64,000 nucleotides of DNA from the NCBI GenBank assembly GCA_963745775.1, contig CAVUYY010000019.1, forward strand, positions 1-64,000, read 5' to 3'. Made by a program: the position numbers and the translations under genes. Below the pieces are notes generated by a model. That model did not search any database. It saw only the letters and a program-made list of their open reading frames with translations, and was not told where the DNA came from. Positions 37,400 through 46,350 of this stretch are shown piece after piece. Every line of letters starts with the position of its first letter. Positions within the stretch are counted from its first letter, which is position 1. The stretch comes from Gaiellasilicea sp963745775. GTDB taxonomy: Bacteria; Actinomycetota; Thermoleophilia; Gaiellales; Gaiellaceae.

Positions 37400-38454
37400 C
37401 GCGGATCCAGGACGTACTTGACGCCCTCGGCGTTCCGCGAGGCGCGGAACGCGCGCTCCCACTCCTCGAGCGGCACGACCTCCGTCACGAGCGGCTCGAG
37501 CTCGACAGCCCGCGCCTCGATCAACGCCAGCGCGCGCCGCCACGACGCGGGCGTGCTCGCGAAGCCCGAGGTGACGACGAGCTCGCGGAAACAGATCTCG
37601 TCCCACGGCACCGTCACCGCCGCTCCGCGGAGCCCGATCTGGACGAACCGCCCGCCCCGCCGCGTCGCCTGGAGACCGCTCGCGATCCCACCCTCCGAGC
37701 CGGAGCACTCGACGACGACATCGAACCGACGCCCCGAGGAAGTTTGTGTTGAAACAACACTTGCGCTCTTCCCGGCGACCGGAGCGGCTTGTTCGTAGCG
37801 CTCCGGAGAGGAGCTTGTGTTGTTGCAACACAAGCTTCCAGGCCGAGCTGAGCGGCGAGCTGGAGGCGCGCGGTGTCGCGCTCGGTTCCCACGACCGTGA
37901 CTCGGCCGCCCGCGGCACGGACGGCCTGGGCGGCGAGCAGGCCGATCGCGCCCGGGCCGAGCACGAGCACCTCGTCACCCGGAGCGACGACCGGCGGATC
38001 GAAGAGCGCGTTGCAGACGCAGGCGAGCGGCTCGGTCAGCGCCGCGGCGTGGTCGGGAAGCCAGTCCGGGACGGGATGGAGGTTCGCAAGCGGGACGACG
38101 AGCCGCGGCGCAAAGGCGCCGTCGACATGGGTACCGATCGAGCGGCGCTCGAGACAGAGATTCGGGCGGCCGGCGAGGCAGAAGTCGCAGGTCCGGCACG
38201 TCGAGAAGTACGTCTCGCGAGACGACGCGCGTCCCCTCGATTCCGCCGCCAGACAGCACCACGCCGCACACCTCGTGGCCCATCGTCACCGGCGGCACGC
38301 TCGGGTACTCGCCCGCCTCGATGTGGAGATCGGTGCCGCAGATCCCGGCCGCGCGCACCTCGAGCAGGGCCTCGCCGGCTTCCGGCTCGCGCTCCGGCCG
38401 CTCCGCGAGCCCGACGTTGCCGGCGCCGGATGCGAGCTTCGTCAGGCCGCGCAC
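37396..38454 (-). CDS. Zn-dependent alcohol/sorbitol dehydrogenase, interrupted by a repeat element
   Basis: Medium-chain dehydrogenase. The catalytic Zn site is GICGTDLH and MGHEVCG; the structural Zn loop is CRTCDFCLAGRPNLC; the NAD site is LVLGPGAIGLLAAQ; the C part is FDVVVECSGSEGG and GLRGAAVTVPWDE. The frame breaks near 38219. A second change of frame coincides with a 102-bp inverted-repeat element (37738-37839) placed between LGLEA and SSGRRFDVVVE. Without that segment the two halves abut naturally. The gene is probably non-functional unless the element is tolerated. Start GTG 38454 overlaps the kinase gene end. Confidence 0.85.
37738..37839. repeat. 102-bp three-hairpin element with 27-bp terminal inverted repeats
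   Basis: Terminal repeats 37738-37764 and 37813-37839 are inverted copies matching at 23 of 27 positions, each starting GGAAG. Each repeat is itself a hairpin (GTGTTG / CAACAC on the left; GCTTGTGTTG / CAACACAAGC perfect on the right). Between them a third stem, CCGGAGCG / CGCTCCGG, lies at 37779-37786 and 37799-37806. It is visibly richer in A+T than its surroundings and lies inside a dehydrogenase gene. It resembles a REPIN or MITE. No flanking duplication is evident. Confidence 0.75.
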
Positions 38455-39375
38455 AGCGACTCCACCTCCTCGAGCGTCGGCATGTCGTCGGCGCAGCCGA
38501 GCCGACCGGCGACGAGCGCGCCGGCGGCGTTCGCGAGCCGGAGCGTCTCGGCGAGCGGCAGTCCACCGAGGAGCCCGTGGCAGAGCGCTCCTCCGAAGGC
38601 GTCGCCCGCGCCGAGCCCGTTGACGACGTCGACCGGGATCGCGTCGAGCTCGATCGTCTCGTCGGCGGACACGGCGAGCACGCCTTCCCCGCCGAGCTTG
38701 ACGATCGCCAGCTCGGGCCCGAGCTCGAGCAACCGCCTCGCCGTCTCCTCTGGTGGCGCCGCTCCGACGAGCACCGCCGCCTCGGCGAGATTGCCGACCG
38801 CGATCGAGGCATGAGCAAGCGCGCGGCGCCCGAGCTCAGCCCGCCTCCGCCTCCGAGGCCCAGAGCGTCGGCCGGTGGTCGAGGTCGTGCACCGTCGGCC
38901 GCCCCGCGCGCGCCTCCAGCGCGGCGAGCGTCGCGCTCCTGCTCGGCTCGGCCGAGAGCCCGGTGCCGGTCGTCCAGAAGAGCGGCACCCGCCGGATCGC
39001 CTCGAGATCGAGCTCGTCCGGAGCGAGCGTCAGGTCGGGCGCGGTCGGCTCGCGATAGAAGAGGAGCGGGAAGTCGTCCGGCGGATGGATCTCGCAGAAG
39101 GCGAGCGGCGTCCGCAGGCTCGCGTGCGTGCCGACCTGCGCCGTGTCGACCCCGAACCGCTCGAGCGCGAGCCGGACGTAGCGACCGAAGCCGTCGTCGC
39201 CGACCTTCGTGATCACGCCGGTCCGATGACCGAGCCGCGCGCACGCGACAGCGACGTTCGTCGGGCTCCCCCCGAGCATCTTCCTGAACGTCGTCGCCTC
39301 CTCGAGCGTCGCCCCGACCTGCTCCGGATAGAGGTCGGCGCTCACGCGTCCCATCGTCAGGAGCTCGAGGCTCAT
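38442..39375 (-). CDS. iolC: PfkB-family kinase, 5-dehydro-2-deoxygluconokinase-like (frameshifted)
   Basis: About 311 aa over two frames. The N part MGRVSADLYPEQVGATLEEA, FRKMLGGSPTNVAVACARLG, VGDDGFGRYVR, FCEIHPPDDFPLLFYR closely resembles actinobacterial IolC. The C part carries the PfkB signature DVVNGLGAGDAFGGALCHG with its catalytic Asp. A one-base break near 38838 separates ASEAEA from RAELGRRALAHAS. IolC phosphorylates 5-dehydro-2-deoxygluconate in myo-inositol breakdown. The other iol genes are not in this window, so the true substrate may be a related deoxy-keto acid. Confidence 0.85.
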
Positions 39376-39385
39376 CGCCGCCGGC

Positions 39386-40579
39386 TCACGTGACGACGTC
39401 CTCGAAGACCCCGGTCGCTTCGTCCTTGAGGATCAGCTTCCGGCGGCCGTCCGGCATCTGCTCCTCCTTGATCACCGTCTTGCCGTCGTGCGTGCGGCGC
39501 TCGCGGCTGATCCGCGGCACCCCGCCGCCGCGCCAGTCGTCGAGCTCGACCGCCTCCCACTGCCGCGTCTCCGCCGAGCGGTAGCACGCGTCGATCACCG
39601 CGTTGACGACATAGCCGTCGTAGAAGGTCTCGGACGGCTGACGCCCCTCGTCGAGCGCGTCGAACATGTCCGTGAACATGTCGACATAGCCGAGCTCCGA
39701 GACCTCGTCACCGACCGGGAACTGCCAGCCGCTCGCGTTCTCGGCCTTCTCGGCCACGTAGCCCTCGGCGGCACCGGAGGTGTAGAGCTCGAAGCCGGTG
39801 CGGAGGAAGTGATTCGTCCAGATCGTCCCCTCCGTGCCGGCGACCTCGTCCCGCAGATCCATCCCGCCGCGGAACGTCCAGCTCACCTCGAACTGGCCGA
39901 TCGCGCCGCTCTCGAACCTGATCAGCGCGATCGCGTTGTCCTCGGCCTCGATCGGGTGGACGAGCGTGTCCGTCCAGCACATCACCTCGACGGGGCGGTT
40001 GTCCTTGCCCATGTAGCAGCGGATGATCTCGATGCAATGGCAGCCGAGATCGACGATCGGCCCGCCGCCCGCCTGAGCCGCGTCCCAGAACCAGGCGCTG
40101 TGCGGCCCTGGGTGCGTCTCGCGGGAGCGCGCCCAGAGGACCTGGCCGATCTGGCCGGCCCGTACCGCCTGGAGCGCCTTCAGGGTCTTCGGGGTGTAGA
40201 CGAGATCCTCGAGGTAGCCCGCGAAGAGGCCGGCGCCCTCCACGGCGTCGAGCATCCGCTTCGCCTCGGCGGCGGTCCGGGCGAGCGGCTTCGTGCAGAG
40301 GATCGGCTTCCCGTGGGCGACGCAGAGCCCGACCACCTCCTCGTGGAGCTGGTTCGGGAGCCCGACGACGACGGCGTCCGTCTCCGGATGGGCGATCGCC
40401 TCCTCGAGGTCGGTCGAGGTGAGCGGGACGTCGTTCTCGCGGGCGAAAGCATCGGCGCGCTCCTGCGAGCGCGAGTAGACGACGTGGACGCGGTCGCGGT
40501 TGCGCTGCGCGTGCAGCGTCCGCGTGTAGAAGAGCCCGATCAGGCCCGTCCCCAGCATGGTGACCCTGTGTCCCTCCAC
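39386..40579 (-). CDS. Gfo/Idh/MocA-family dehydrogenase
   Basis: 397 aa, intact. Rossmann motif GTGLIG (10-15), YSRSQERADAFAREND, LCTKPLART with the catalytic Lys, LEDLVYTPKTL, and DLGCHCIEIIRCYMG, where the substrate Asp and His positions are kept. The long C terminus (DGKTVIKEEQMPDGRRKL) is unusual for the family. It is the first gene of the leftward six-gene operon, starting 54 bp from the GntR-type palindrome. Likely role: NAD(P)-dependent oxidation of a cyclitol or sugar. Confidence 0.9.
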   Translation of the reverse strand: MEGHRVTMLGTGLIGLFYTRTLHAQRNRDRVHVVYSRSQERADAFARENDVPLTSTDLEEAIAHPETDAVVVGLPNQLHEEVVGLCVAHGKPILCTKPLARTAAEAKRMLDAVEGAGLFAGYLEDLVYTPKTLKALQAVRAGQIGQVLWARSRETHPGPHSAWFWDAAQAGGGPIVDLGCHCIEIIRCYMGKDNRPVEVMCWTDTLVHPIEAEDNAIALIRFESGAIGQFEVSWTFRGGMDLRDEVAGTEGTIWTNHFLRTGFELYTSGAAEGYVAEKAENASGWQFPVGDEVSELGYVDMFTDMFDALDEGRQPSETFYDGYVVNAVIDACYRSAETRQWEAVELDDWRGGGVPRISRERRTHDGKTVIKEEQMPDGRRKLILKDEATGVFEDVVT

Positions 40580-40596
40580 GTCTCGCGCCTCCTCGC

Positions 40597-40625
40597 TTGA
40601 CGCGCTCCGTTCAGCGCGTTAGCGT
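40597..40625 (+). promoter_or_regulatory. Sigma70-like promoter for the SIS/ABC operon
   Basis: TTGACG (40597-40602), a 17-nt spacer and TAGCGT (40620-40625). This predicts a transcript start near 40632, just before the palindrome at 40636. A repressor on the palindrome would block it. Confidence 0.5.
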
Positions 40626-40635
40626 CGCTTGTCTG

Positions 40636-40649
40636 GTTGTCTAGACAAC
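40636..40649. promoter_or_regulatory. GntR-type operator, perfect 14-bp palindrome
   Basis: GTTGTCTAGACAAC is fully symmetric and lies between two divergent sugar operons, 57 bp from one start codon and 26 bp from the other. Its form (TGTCTAGACA core) suits a HutC-type GntR protein. Such a regulator is encoded at the end of the leftward operon (35108-35827). Confidence 0.65.
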
Positions 40650-40674
40650 TTCGTCGAGCGAGGACACTACACCT

Positions 40675-41490
40675 GTGGCCGTAGACGTCAAGACGCGCTA
40701 CCTCGACGCCGTCCGCGAGCTGCTGACGGTCCTCGAGGAACAGGGCGACGCGCTCGAGCGGGCCGCGCAGATCTGTGCCGGCGCGATCGGAGCAGGCGCG
40801 CTCGTCCATGTCTTCGGGACCGGCCACTCGCGGATCCCGGTCGAGGAGCTCTTCCCGCGCTACGGCTCCTACCCCGGCTTCAACCCGCTCGTCGAGCTCT
40901 CGATGACCTTCCACACCCAGGTCGTCGGCCCGAACGGGCAGCGTCAGGCGATGTTCATCGAGCGCACGGAGGGCCTCGCCGCGCAGATCCTCGCCGGGCT
41001 CGCGCTCGGGCCGCCCGACGCCTTCCTCGTGTTCAGCGCCAGCGGCCGCACCGCCGTCCCGATCGAGATGGCGATCGGCGCGCGCGAGCGAGGGCTGCCC
41101 GTGATCGTCGTCACCTCCGTCGCGGAATCCGAGGCACTACCGCCGAGCCACTCGAGCGGGACGCGCCTGCTCGACCACGCCGACGTCCTCCTCGACCTCT
41201 GCACGCCACCCGGCGACGCGCTCGTGCACCTCGACGGGCTCGCCACGCCGGTCGCGCCCGGATCGTCCGTTGCGGGCGTCGTTCTCGCGAACGCGCTGAA
41301 GGCACGCGTCGCAGAGCTCCTCGTCGCGCGGGGAGCGCTTCCCCCGGTGCTCACGAGCGCGTCGCTGGTCGGGCGCGCCGAATCCGAGCGGCTCTTCACA
41401 TCCGCCTATGCCGAGCACGCGCGACGACTCGCTCGAGCCCTCGCCGGACCGGCTCTCGTCGATCTGGAACAGGAGGGAGTGATGGAGTAG
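40675..41490 (+). CDS. SIS-domain sugar isomerase-like protein
   Basis: 271 aa. The SIS fold has VHVFGTGHSRIPVEELFPRYG (phosphosugar loop), FHTQVVGPNGQRQAMF, FLVFSASGRTAVPIEMA (second Ser-rich loop) and VIVVTSVAESEAL. The family (UPF0309-like) occurs with ABC sugar importers and may isomerise, deglycosylate or sense a phosphosugar. GTG 40675 heads the rightward operon, whose next gene, the binding protein, follows after 81 bp. That gap contains a short hairpin (GGTGCCC / GGGCGCC). Confidence 0.85.
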   Translation: MAVDVKTRYLDAVRELLTVLEEQGDALERAAQICAGAIGAGALVHVFGTGHSRIPVEELFPRYGSYPGFNPLVELSMTFHTQVVGPNGQRQAMFIERTEGLAAQILAGLALGPPDAFLVFSASGRTAVPIEMAIGARERGLPVIVVTSVAESEALPPSHSSGTRLLDHADVLLDLCTPPGDALVHLDGLATPVAPGSSVAGVVLANALKARVAELLVARGALPPVLTSASLVGRAESERLFTSAYAEHARRLARALAGPALVDLEQEGVME

Positions 41491-41571
41491 GTTGGACGGG
41501 GGGATTTTTCGGATCGTGCTTCTGGTGCCCATCGATTGAGGGCGCCAGCACCGACTCAACAGGAGGGTTCG

Positions 41572-42618
41572 ATGAAGGAACGTAGGATGCTGGTTCGCTT
41601 CGGGGTGCTGCTCGTCTCGCTCGTCGTCGCCGTCGTCGCGGTGATCGGGACAGCCGGCGCAAGCCCGAATCAGTCGAAGTACGTGCTGGGCGTCTCGAAC
41701 ACGCTCGTCGGCAACGGCTGGCGCGAGGAGATGATCTGCGCGATCAAGGCCCAGGCGCTCTCGAGCGGCAAGGTCTCGAAGGTGATCGTCGCGAACCGGA
41801 ACGGCGGCCCGGCCGAGCAGAACGCGGACATCCGCAACCTGATCTCCGCCGGCGCCAACGCGATCATCATCAACCCCTCGAGCCCGAGCGCACTCAACGC
41901 CACGATCGCGCAGGCTGCGGCCCGCGGGATCAAGGTGGTCTCGCTCGACCAGCGCGTGACGGCGCCATCCGCCTACAACGTCACGAACGACCAGGTCGCC
42001 TACGGACGGCTCGGCGCGGCGTGGCTGTTCAAGCAGCTCGGCGGCAAGGGCAACGTCGTCGAGATGCGCGGAATCGCAGGAGTGCCGGCCGACACCGACC
42101 GCCACACCGGCTTCCGGCAGGCGCTGAAGAAGTATCCGGGGATCAAGGTCGTCAAGCAGACCTTCACCGGCTGGTCGTTCGCGCCCGCCGGCAAGCAGAT
42201 CCTGGACATCCTCAACTCGGGCGTGCAGGTGGACGGCGTCTGGACGTCGGGGATCGACTACGTGGTCGTGAACGCGTTCAAGACCGCGGGCAAGCCGTAC
42301 GTGCCGGTCGTCGGTGCCGACAACAACGGGTTCCTCAAGCAGCTGATCACGCTGAACCCGAAGTTCGTGGGCGCCGCGGTCACGAATCCGGCGACGGTCG
42401 GCGGCGTGGGTGCCGCCGTGGCCATCCGCGTGCTCGATGGCGGGACGGTTCAGAAGTGGGTCAAGCTCACGCCGCAGGTGTGGGACATGAAGACGTCCGC
42501 CAAGACGATCAAGCAGTACTACTCGCCGAAGCGGCCGCCGACGTACAGCTCGCAGCTGTTCATCAGGCCGTGGACGACGTACACGGCCGCGCAGCTCGTG
42601 GGCTGCAAGGGCCCCTAG
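41572..42618 (+). CDS. Ribose/inositol-type ABC transporter substrate-binding protein
   Basis: 348 aa from ATG 41572, with AGGAGG at good spacing. The signal peptide (MLVRFGVLLVSLVVAVVAVIGTAGA) has no lipobox Cys. The Peripla_BP_4 fold shows YVLGVSNTLVGNGWREEM, LISAGANAIIINPSS, VVSLDQRVTAPSAYNV, GVWTSGIDYVVVNAF and VPVVGADNNGFLKQL. It captures a sugar or cyclitol for the ABC importer encoded next. Its message is followed by a strong hairpin (42633-42662), usual for binding-protein genes expressed above the rest of the operon. Confidence 0.93.
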   Translation: MKERRMLVRFGVLLVSLVVAVVAVIGTAGASPNQSKYVLGVSNTLVGNGWREEMICAIKAQALSSGKVSKVIVANRNGGPAEQNADIRNLISAGANAIIINPSSPSALNATIAQAAARGIKVVSLDQRVTAPSAYNVTNDQVAYGRLGAAWLFKQLGGKGNVVEMRGIAGVPADTDRHTGFRQALKKYPGIKVVKQTFTGWSFAPAGKQILDILNSGVQVDGVWTSGIDYVVVNAFKTAGKPYVPVVGADNNGFLKQLITLNPKFVGAAVTNPATVGGVGAAVAIRVLDGGTVQKWVKLTPQVWDMKTSAKTIKQYYSPKRPPTYSSQLFIRPWTTYTAAQLVGCKGP

Positions 42619-42632
42619 GCAGGATCTCGACC

Positions 42633-42662
42633 CGGGAGGGGCGCCTGCGGGCGTCCCTCCCG
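42633..42662 (+). terminator. Intercistronic hairpin after the binding-protein gene
   Basis: A 13-bp stem (42633-42645 with 42650-42662, one G-T pair) and a 4-nt loop lie between the binding protein and the ATPase. There is no T-run, so it probably stabilises the upstream message or partially terminates. Confidence 0.6.
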
Positions 42663-42673
42663 CTCCTCTCCCG

Positions 42674-44165
42674 ATGAGCCTGCTCGCCGCCCACGAGCTC
42701 TCGAAGCGCTACGGCCCGGTCGTCGCGCTGGCCTCGGGCACGCTCGTCGTCGAGCCGGGAGAGGTGCACGCGCTCCTCGGCGCGAACGGCGCCGGCAAGA
42801 GCACGCTCGTGAAGCTGCTGACCGGCGTGATCCGTCCGGACGGCGGCACGATCGCCGTCAACGGGAAGGAGCTCAGGATCGGCTCGCCGGCGCAAGGCTG
42901 CGCGCGTCGGGCTCGCTCCCGTCTTCCAGGACCCGGCGCTCGTCCCCGACCTGACGATCGCCCAGAACTTCCGCCTCACGAGCACCTCGATCTCGGAGGT
43001 CCGGCGCCACCTCTCCGACCTCGACCTCGAGATCGACCTGACCGAGCAGGCGGCCGACCTGCCGCTGCCGCTGCTCCGGATGCTCGACCTCGCCCGCGCG
43101 CTCGCGCGCGACCCGCAGCTCCTGATCCTCGACGAGATCACGGCGGCGCTCCCATCCGACCTCGCCGAGCGCGTCTTCGCGGTGATGGCGGCGCAGAAGG
43201 AACGAGGCCGCTCCTCGCTCTTCATCACGCACCGCCTGCGCGAGGTGATCGCGCACTGCGACAACGCGACCGTGCTCCGGGACGGGCGCGACGTCGGCAC
43301 GCTCGTCCCGAAGGAGGGCGGCGAGGTGAAGATCGTCGAGTTCATGCTCGGCCCCGAGGTCGCCCGCGCGGCGCAGGCGGCCGGCACGCACCCCCGCGAG
43401 TCGATCCGGATCGCCGACGACGTCCCGACCGCGCTCGAGGTGCGCGACCTCGCGGTCGACGAGACGCTCAGCGGTGTCAGCTTCGAGCTCCGGCCCGGCG
43501 AGATCCTGGGTGTCGCCGCGCTCGAGGCGCAGGGCCAGGACGCGCTCTTCGAGGTGCTCTCCGGCCAGCGGCGCCCGACCGGCGGCGAGGTGCTCGTGAA
43601 GGGGAAGCCGCTCCGCGCGCGCCACCCCTACGACGCGATCCGGGCCGGCGTCGTCCTCGTCCCGGCCGACCGGCTCCAGGCGCTCCTCCCCCAGCGCTCG
43701 ATCGGCGAGAACATCGCCGCGCCGCGCTTCAACAACCCGCGGCGCTGGGGGCCGGTCGGGATCCCCGCCGAGCGCCGCCGGATCGCGAGCGCGATCGACG
43801 ACCTCTCGATCGACACGCGGGCCCAGCGCCAGGTGCGCCGGCTCTCGGGCGGCAACCAGCAGAAGGTGACGATCGCGCGCTGGCTCGCGAACGGCTTCGA
43901 GACGCTGCTCTGCTTCGACCCGACGCGCGGGATCGACGTCGGGACGAAGCGGCAGATCTACGAGCTCCTTCGCCGCCTCGCCGGCGAGGGCGCGGCCGTG
44001 CTCCTCTTCACGAGCGAGCTCGCCGAGATCCCGCTCGTCTGCGACCGGGCGATCTGCCTCTACGGCGGCCGCGTCACCGCCGAGTTGGACGGTCCCACCG
44101 CCGACGAGGCGACCCTCCTGAAGGCGATGCACGGGCTGGAGCGCGAGGCGGTGGGCGCAGCCTGA
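42674..44165 (+). CDS. Sugar ABC transporter ATP-binding protein, two NBDs (frameshifted)
   Basis: About 497 aa, RbsA/MglA type. NBD1 has Walker A GANGAGKST, then after a break near 42893 (an extra base in CAAGGC) VGLAPVFQDPALVPDLTI, a degenerate signature PLPLLRMLDLARAL and Walker B LLILDEITAALPSD. NBD2 lacks a clear Walker A but has signature LSGGNQQKVTIARWL and CFDPTRGIDVGTK. It energises sugar import with the two permeases that follow. ATG 42674 is preceded by a pyrimidine-rich tract rather than a clear ribosome site, so coupling to the upstream gene is possible. Confidence 0.9.
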
Positions 44166-45178
44166 GCACCGCCGCCGCCGAGCCACGCCCCGCCCGCGGG
44201 CCCTCGTTCGCCCGCCACGCCCGCCGGCACGGGTGGACGGCCGGGATCTACGTCCTCCTCGCCGCGCTCTTCGTCTACTGGAGCACGATTCCGGCGAACT
44301 GGGGCGAGTTCGACGTCCAGTCGCTCGTGATCGACGCGATGCCCTTCGCGTTCGCGGCGATGGCGCAGGCCGTCGTGATCATCTCCGGCGGGATCGACCT
44401 CTCGATCGGCTCGATGATGAGCCTCGTCAACGTCCTCTCGGCCAAGTACTGGCTCGCGGATCCGCTCACGGCCGAGCCCGTCTCGTTCCAGCGAGGGATC
44501 GTGATCGCGCTCGTCCTGATCGCGGGCGCGGCCCTGGCCGGCGCGCTCACCGGGCTGATCATCCAGGTCACGCGGATCGCGGACATCATCGTCACGCTCG
44601 CGATGCTCTTCGTCTGGGCGGGGGCCGCCCTCGCCGTGCTCGAGATCCCGGGCGGCGGCGTTCCCCCGCAGATCACGAAGCTCGGGGTCGGCTTCACCGG
44701 CACGCCCTGGCTGCCCACGGGCGTCATCGTGATCGCGCTCGTCGTCCTCCTCTGGGTGCCGTTCCGCTGGACGAAGCCCGGGCTCTCGATCTACGCGATC
44801 GGCTCGAGCCGGACCGCCTCCTTCCTCGCCGGGGTCTCGGTCGCCTGGACGCGGATCGGCGCGTACGCGCTCGGGAGCGCCCTCGCGGCGATGGGCGGGC
44901 TCGCCCTGACGGCGACCTCCGGGATCGGCGACGCGCTCTCCGGCCAGTACTACACCCTGAACAGCGTCGCCGCGGTCGTCCTCGGCGGAGTCGCGCTCGT
45001 GGGCGGCGTCGGCGGGCTGATCGGGCCGATCGCCGCCGCCTTCGTGCTCACGCTCGTGAAGACGATCCTCGTCCTGAAGGGCGTCGACCAGAACTGGGCG
45101 CAGGTGATCCAGGGAACGCTGATCGTGCTCGTCGTCATGGTCGGCGGGCTCGCGCTCCGCGGGCGGCGGCGGACGTGA
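44162..45178 (+). CDS. Sugar ABC transporter permease (start uncertain, CTG?)
   Basis: About 338 aa, RbsC family. It has about nine helices, with VVIISGGIDLSIGSMMSLVNV, FTGLIIQ-type and WVPFRWTKPGLSIYAIGSS segments and ALVGGVGGLIGPIAAAF near the end. No ATG, GTG or TTG occurs between the previous stop and the first membrane helix. The only overlap-style start is CTG 44162, giving CTGA with the ATPase stop. Either CTG is used or a base has been lost. The stop overlaps the second permease (GTGA). Confidence 0.88.
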   Translation: MSTAAAEPRPARGPSFARHARRHGWTAGIYVLLAALFVYWSTIPANWGEFDVQSLVIDAMPFAFAAMAQAVVIISGGIDLSIGSMMSLVNVLSAKYWLADPLTAEPVSFQRGIVIALVLIAGAALAGALTGLIIQVTRIADIIVTLAMLFVWAGAALAVLEIPGGGVPPQITKLGVGFTGTPWLPTGVIVIALVVLLWVPFRWTKPGLSIYAIGSSRTASFLAGVSVAWTRIGAYALGSALAAMGGLALTATSGIGDALSGQYYTLNSVAAVVLGGVALVGGVGGLIGPIAAAFVLTLVKTILVLKGVDQNWAQVIQGTLIVLVVMVGGLALRGRRRT

Positions 45179-46176
45179 CGAGCGCTCCCGAGACGGTCGA
45201 GCCGCGCGGCGCCGACCGCCTCCGCTCGATCCAGCGCCTGATCGCGGACAACCCGGTCGCCGTCCTCGCGTTCGTCTTCGTCGCCCTCTTCATCGCCACC
45301 GATCTCGTCAACCGGCTCCAGTCCGGACAGGCCTTCCTGACCCCGAAGCAGGTCTCGACGACCTTCCTCTACGCGGCGATCCTCGGCCTGATGGCCGCCG
45401 GCCAGACGCTCGTGATGCTCACGGGCGGCGTCGACCTCTCCGTCGCGACGACGGCGACGACCGCGGCCTTCATGATCTCCAGCTTCGCGACCCACGGCGC
45501 GGCGGTCGCGATCCTCGTCGCGCTCGCGGCGGGGCTCGGAATCGGCCTCGTCAACGGGATCGGCGTCGCGATCTTCCGCGTCAACCCGCTGATCATGACC
45601 CTCGGGATCAGCACCGTGACCCTTGGGGCGCTGACGATCTACAGCCAGCAACGCTTCCTCGCGCCCGCACCCGACCTCGTCGTCAAGCTCGGCTCGGAGC
45701 GGTTCGCGACCTACATCCCGTACGGCCTGCTCGTCTGGGTGCCGATCTCAGCGTTGATCATCCTCGGGCTTCGCTACAGCGGGATCGGGCGCCTGATCTA
45801 CGCCGTCGGTGACAACCCAGAGGCGTGCAGGCTGGCGGGGATCCGGACGTGGCAGGTGCTGCTGACGGTCTACGCCCTCTGCGGGATGCTGAGCGCGGGG
45901 GCGGGGATCCTGCTCGTCGGCTTCAACGACGCCGCCGACCTCGGGATCGCCGGGCCGTTCCTCCTCCCCTCGGTGGCCGCGGTCGTGATCGGCGGCACCT
46001 CGATCTTCGGCGGGATCGGCGGCTACGCCGGCACGATCGTCGGAGCCCTGATCCTCACGGTCCTCGACTCGCTGCTCACGATCGTCAACGCCTCGCAGGC
46101 GACTCGGCAGATCCTCTACGGGCTGATCATCCTCGCGCTCGCGGCGATCTACGCCCGCGCCTCCGCCACGGACTAG
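45175..46176 (+). CDS. Sugar ABC transporter permease
   Basis: 333 aa, intact, RbsC family. Helix-rich, with GQTLVMLTGGVDLSVATTAT (the family signature), NPLIMTLGISTVTLG, LIYAVGDNPEACRLAGI, VVIGGTSIFGGIGGYAGTIVGAL. GTG 45175 overlaps the first permease stop. The two permeases are only distantly alike, so the importer channel is a heterodimer, as in some inositol and erythritol-type systems. It is the last gene of the SIS-ABC operon. Confidence 0.92.
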   Translation: MTSAPETVEPRGADRLRSIQRLIADNPVAVLAFVFVALFIATDLVNRLQSGQAFLTPKQVSTTFLYAAILGLMAAGQTLVMLTGGVDLSVATTATTAAFMISSFATHGAAVAILVALAAGLGIGLVNGIGVAIFRVNPLIMTLGISTVTLGALTIYSQQRFLAPAPDLVVKLGSERFATYIPYGLLVWVPISALIILGLRYSGIGRLIYAVGDNPEACRLAGIRTWQVLLTVYALCGMLSAGAGILLVGFNDAADLGIAGPFLLPSVAAVVIGGTSIFGGIGGYAGTIVGALILTVLDSLLTIVNASQATRQILYGLIILALAAIYARASATD

Positions 46177-46182
46177 CAACCG

Positions 46183-46199
46183 CTCCCACGCTATGGGAG
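46183..46199 (+). terminator. Weak hairpin after the ABC operon
   Basis: CTCCCA (46183-46188) and TGGGAG (46194-46199) pair around a 5-nt loop, 6 bp after the last permease stop. Short stem and no T-run; a possible operon end. Confidence 0.35.
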
Positions 46200-46350
46200 G
46201 ATGCGCGCAAGCGACGGGAGGCCCTCGTGGGCTCGATGCAACGACAGTCGCTGCGGCAACGCTCTCTTCAGCGCTCGACTGAGCTCTCCGAATTGTTCGG
46301 CCGGCTACGGCTGCGGGCCCGTCGTCACACGCCCTGACGAAAGGAGTCGC

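Noticed and set aside
37738..37839. The palindromic element as a transcription terminator or regulator site
   Set aside because: It lies inside a coding region, far from any gene end or promoter, and has three hairpins with matched terminal repeats, which fits a mobile repeat better.
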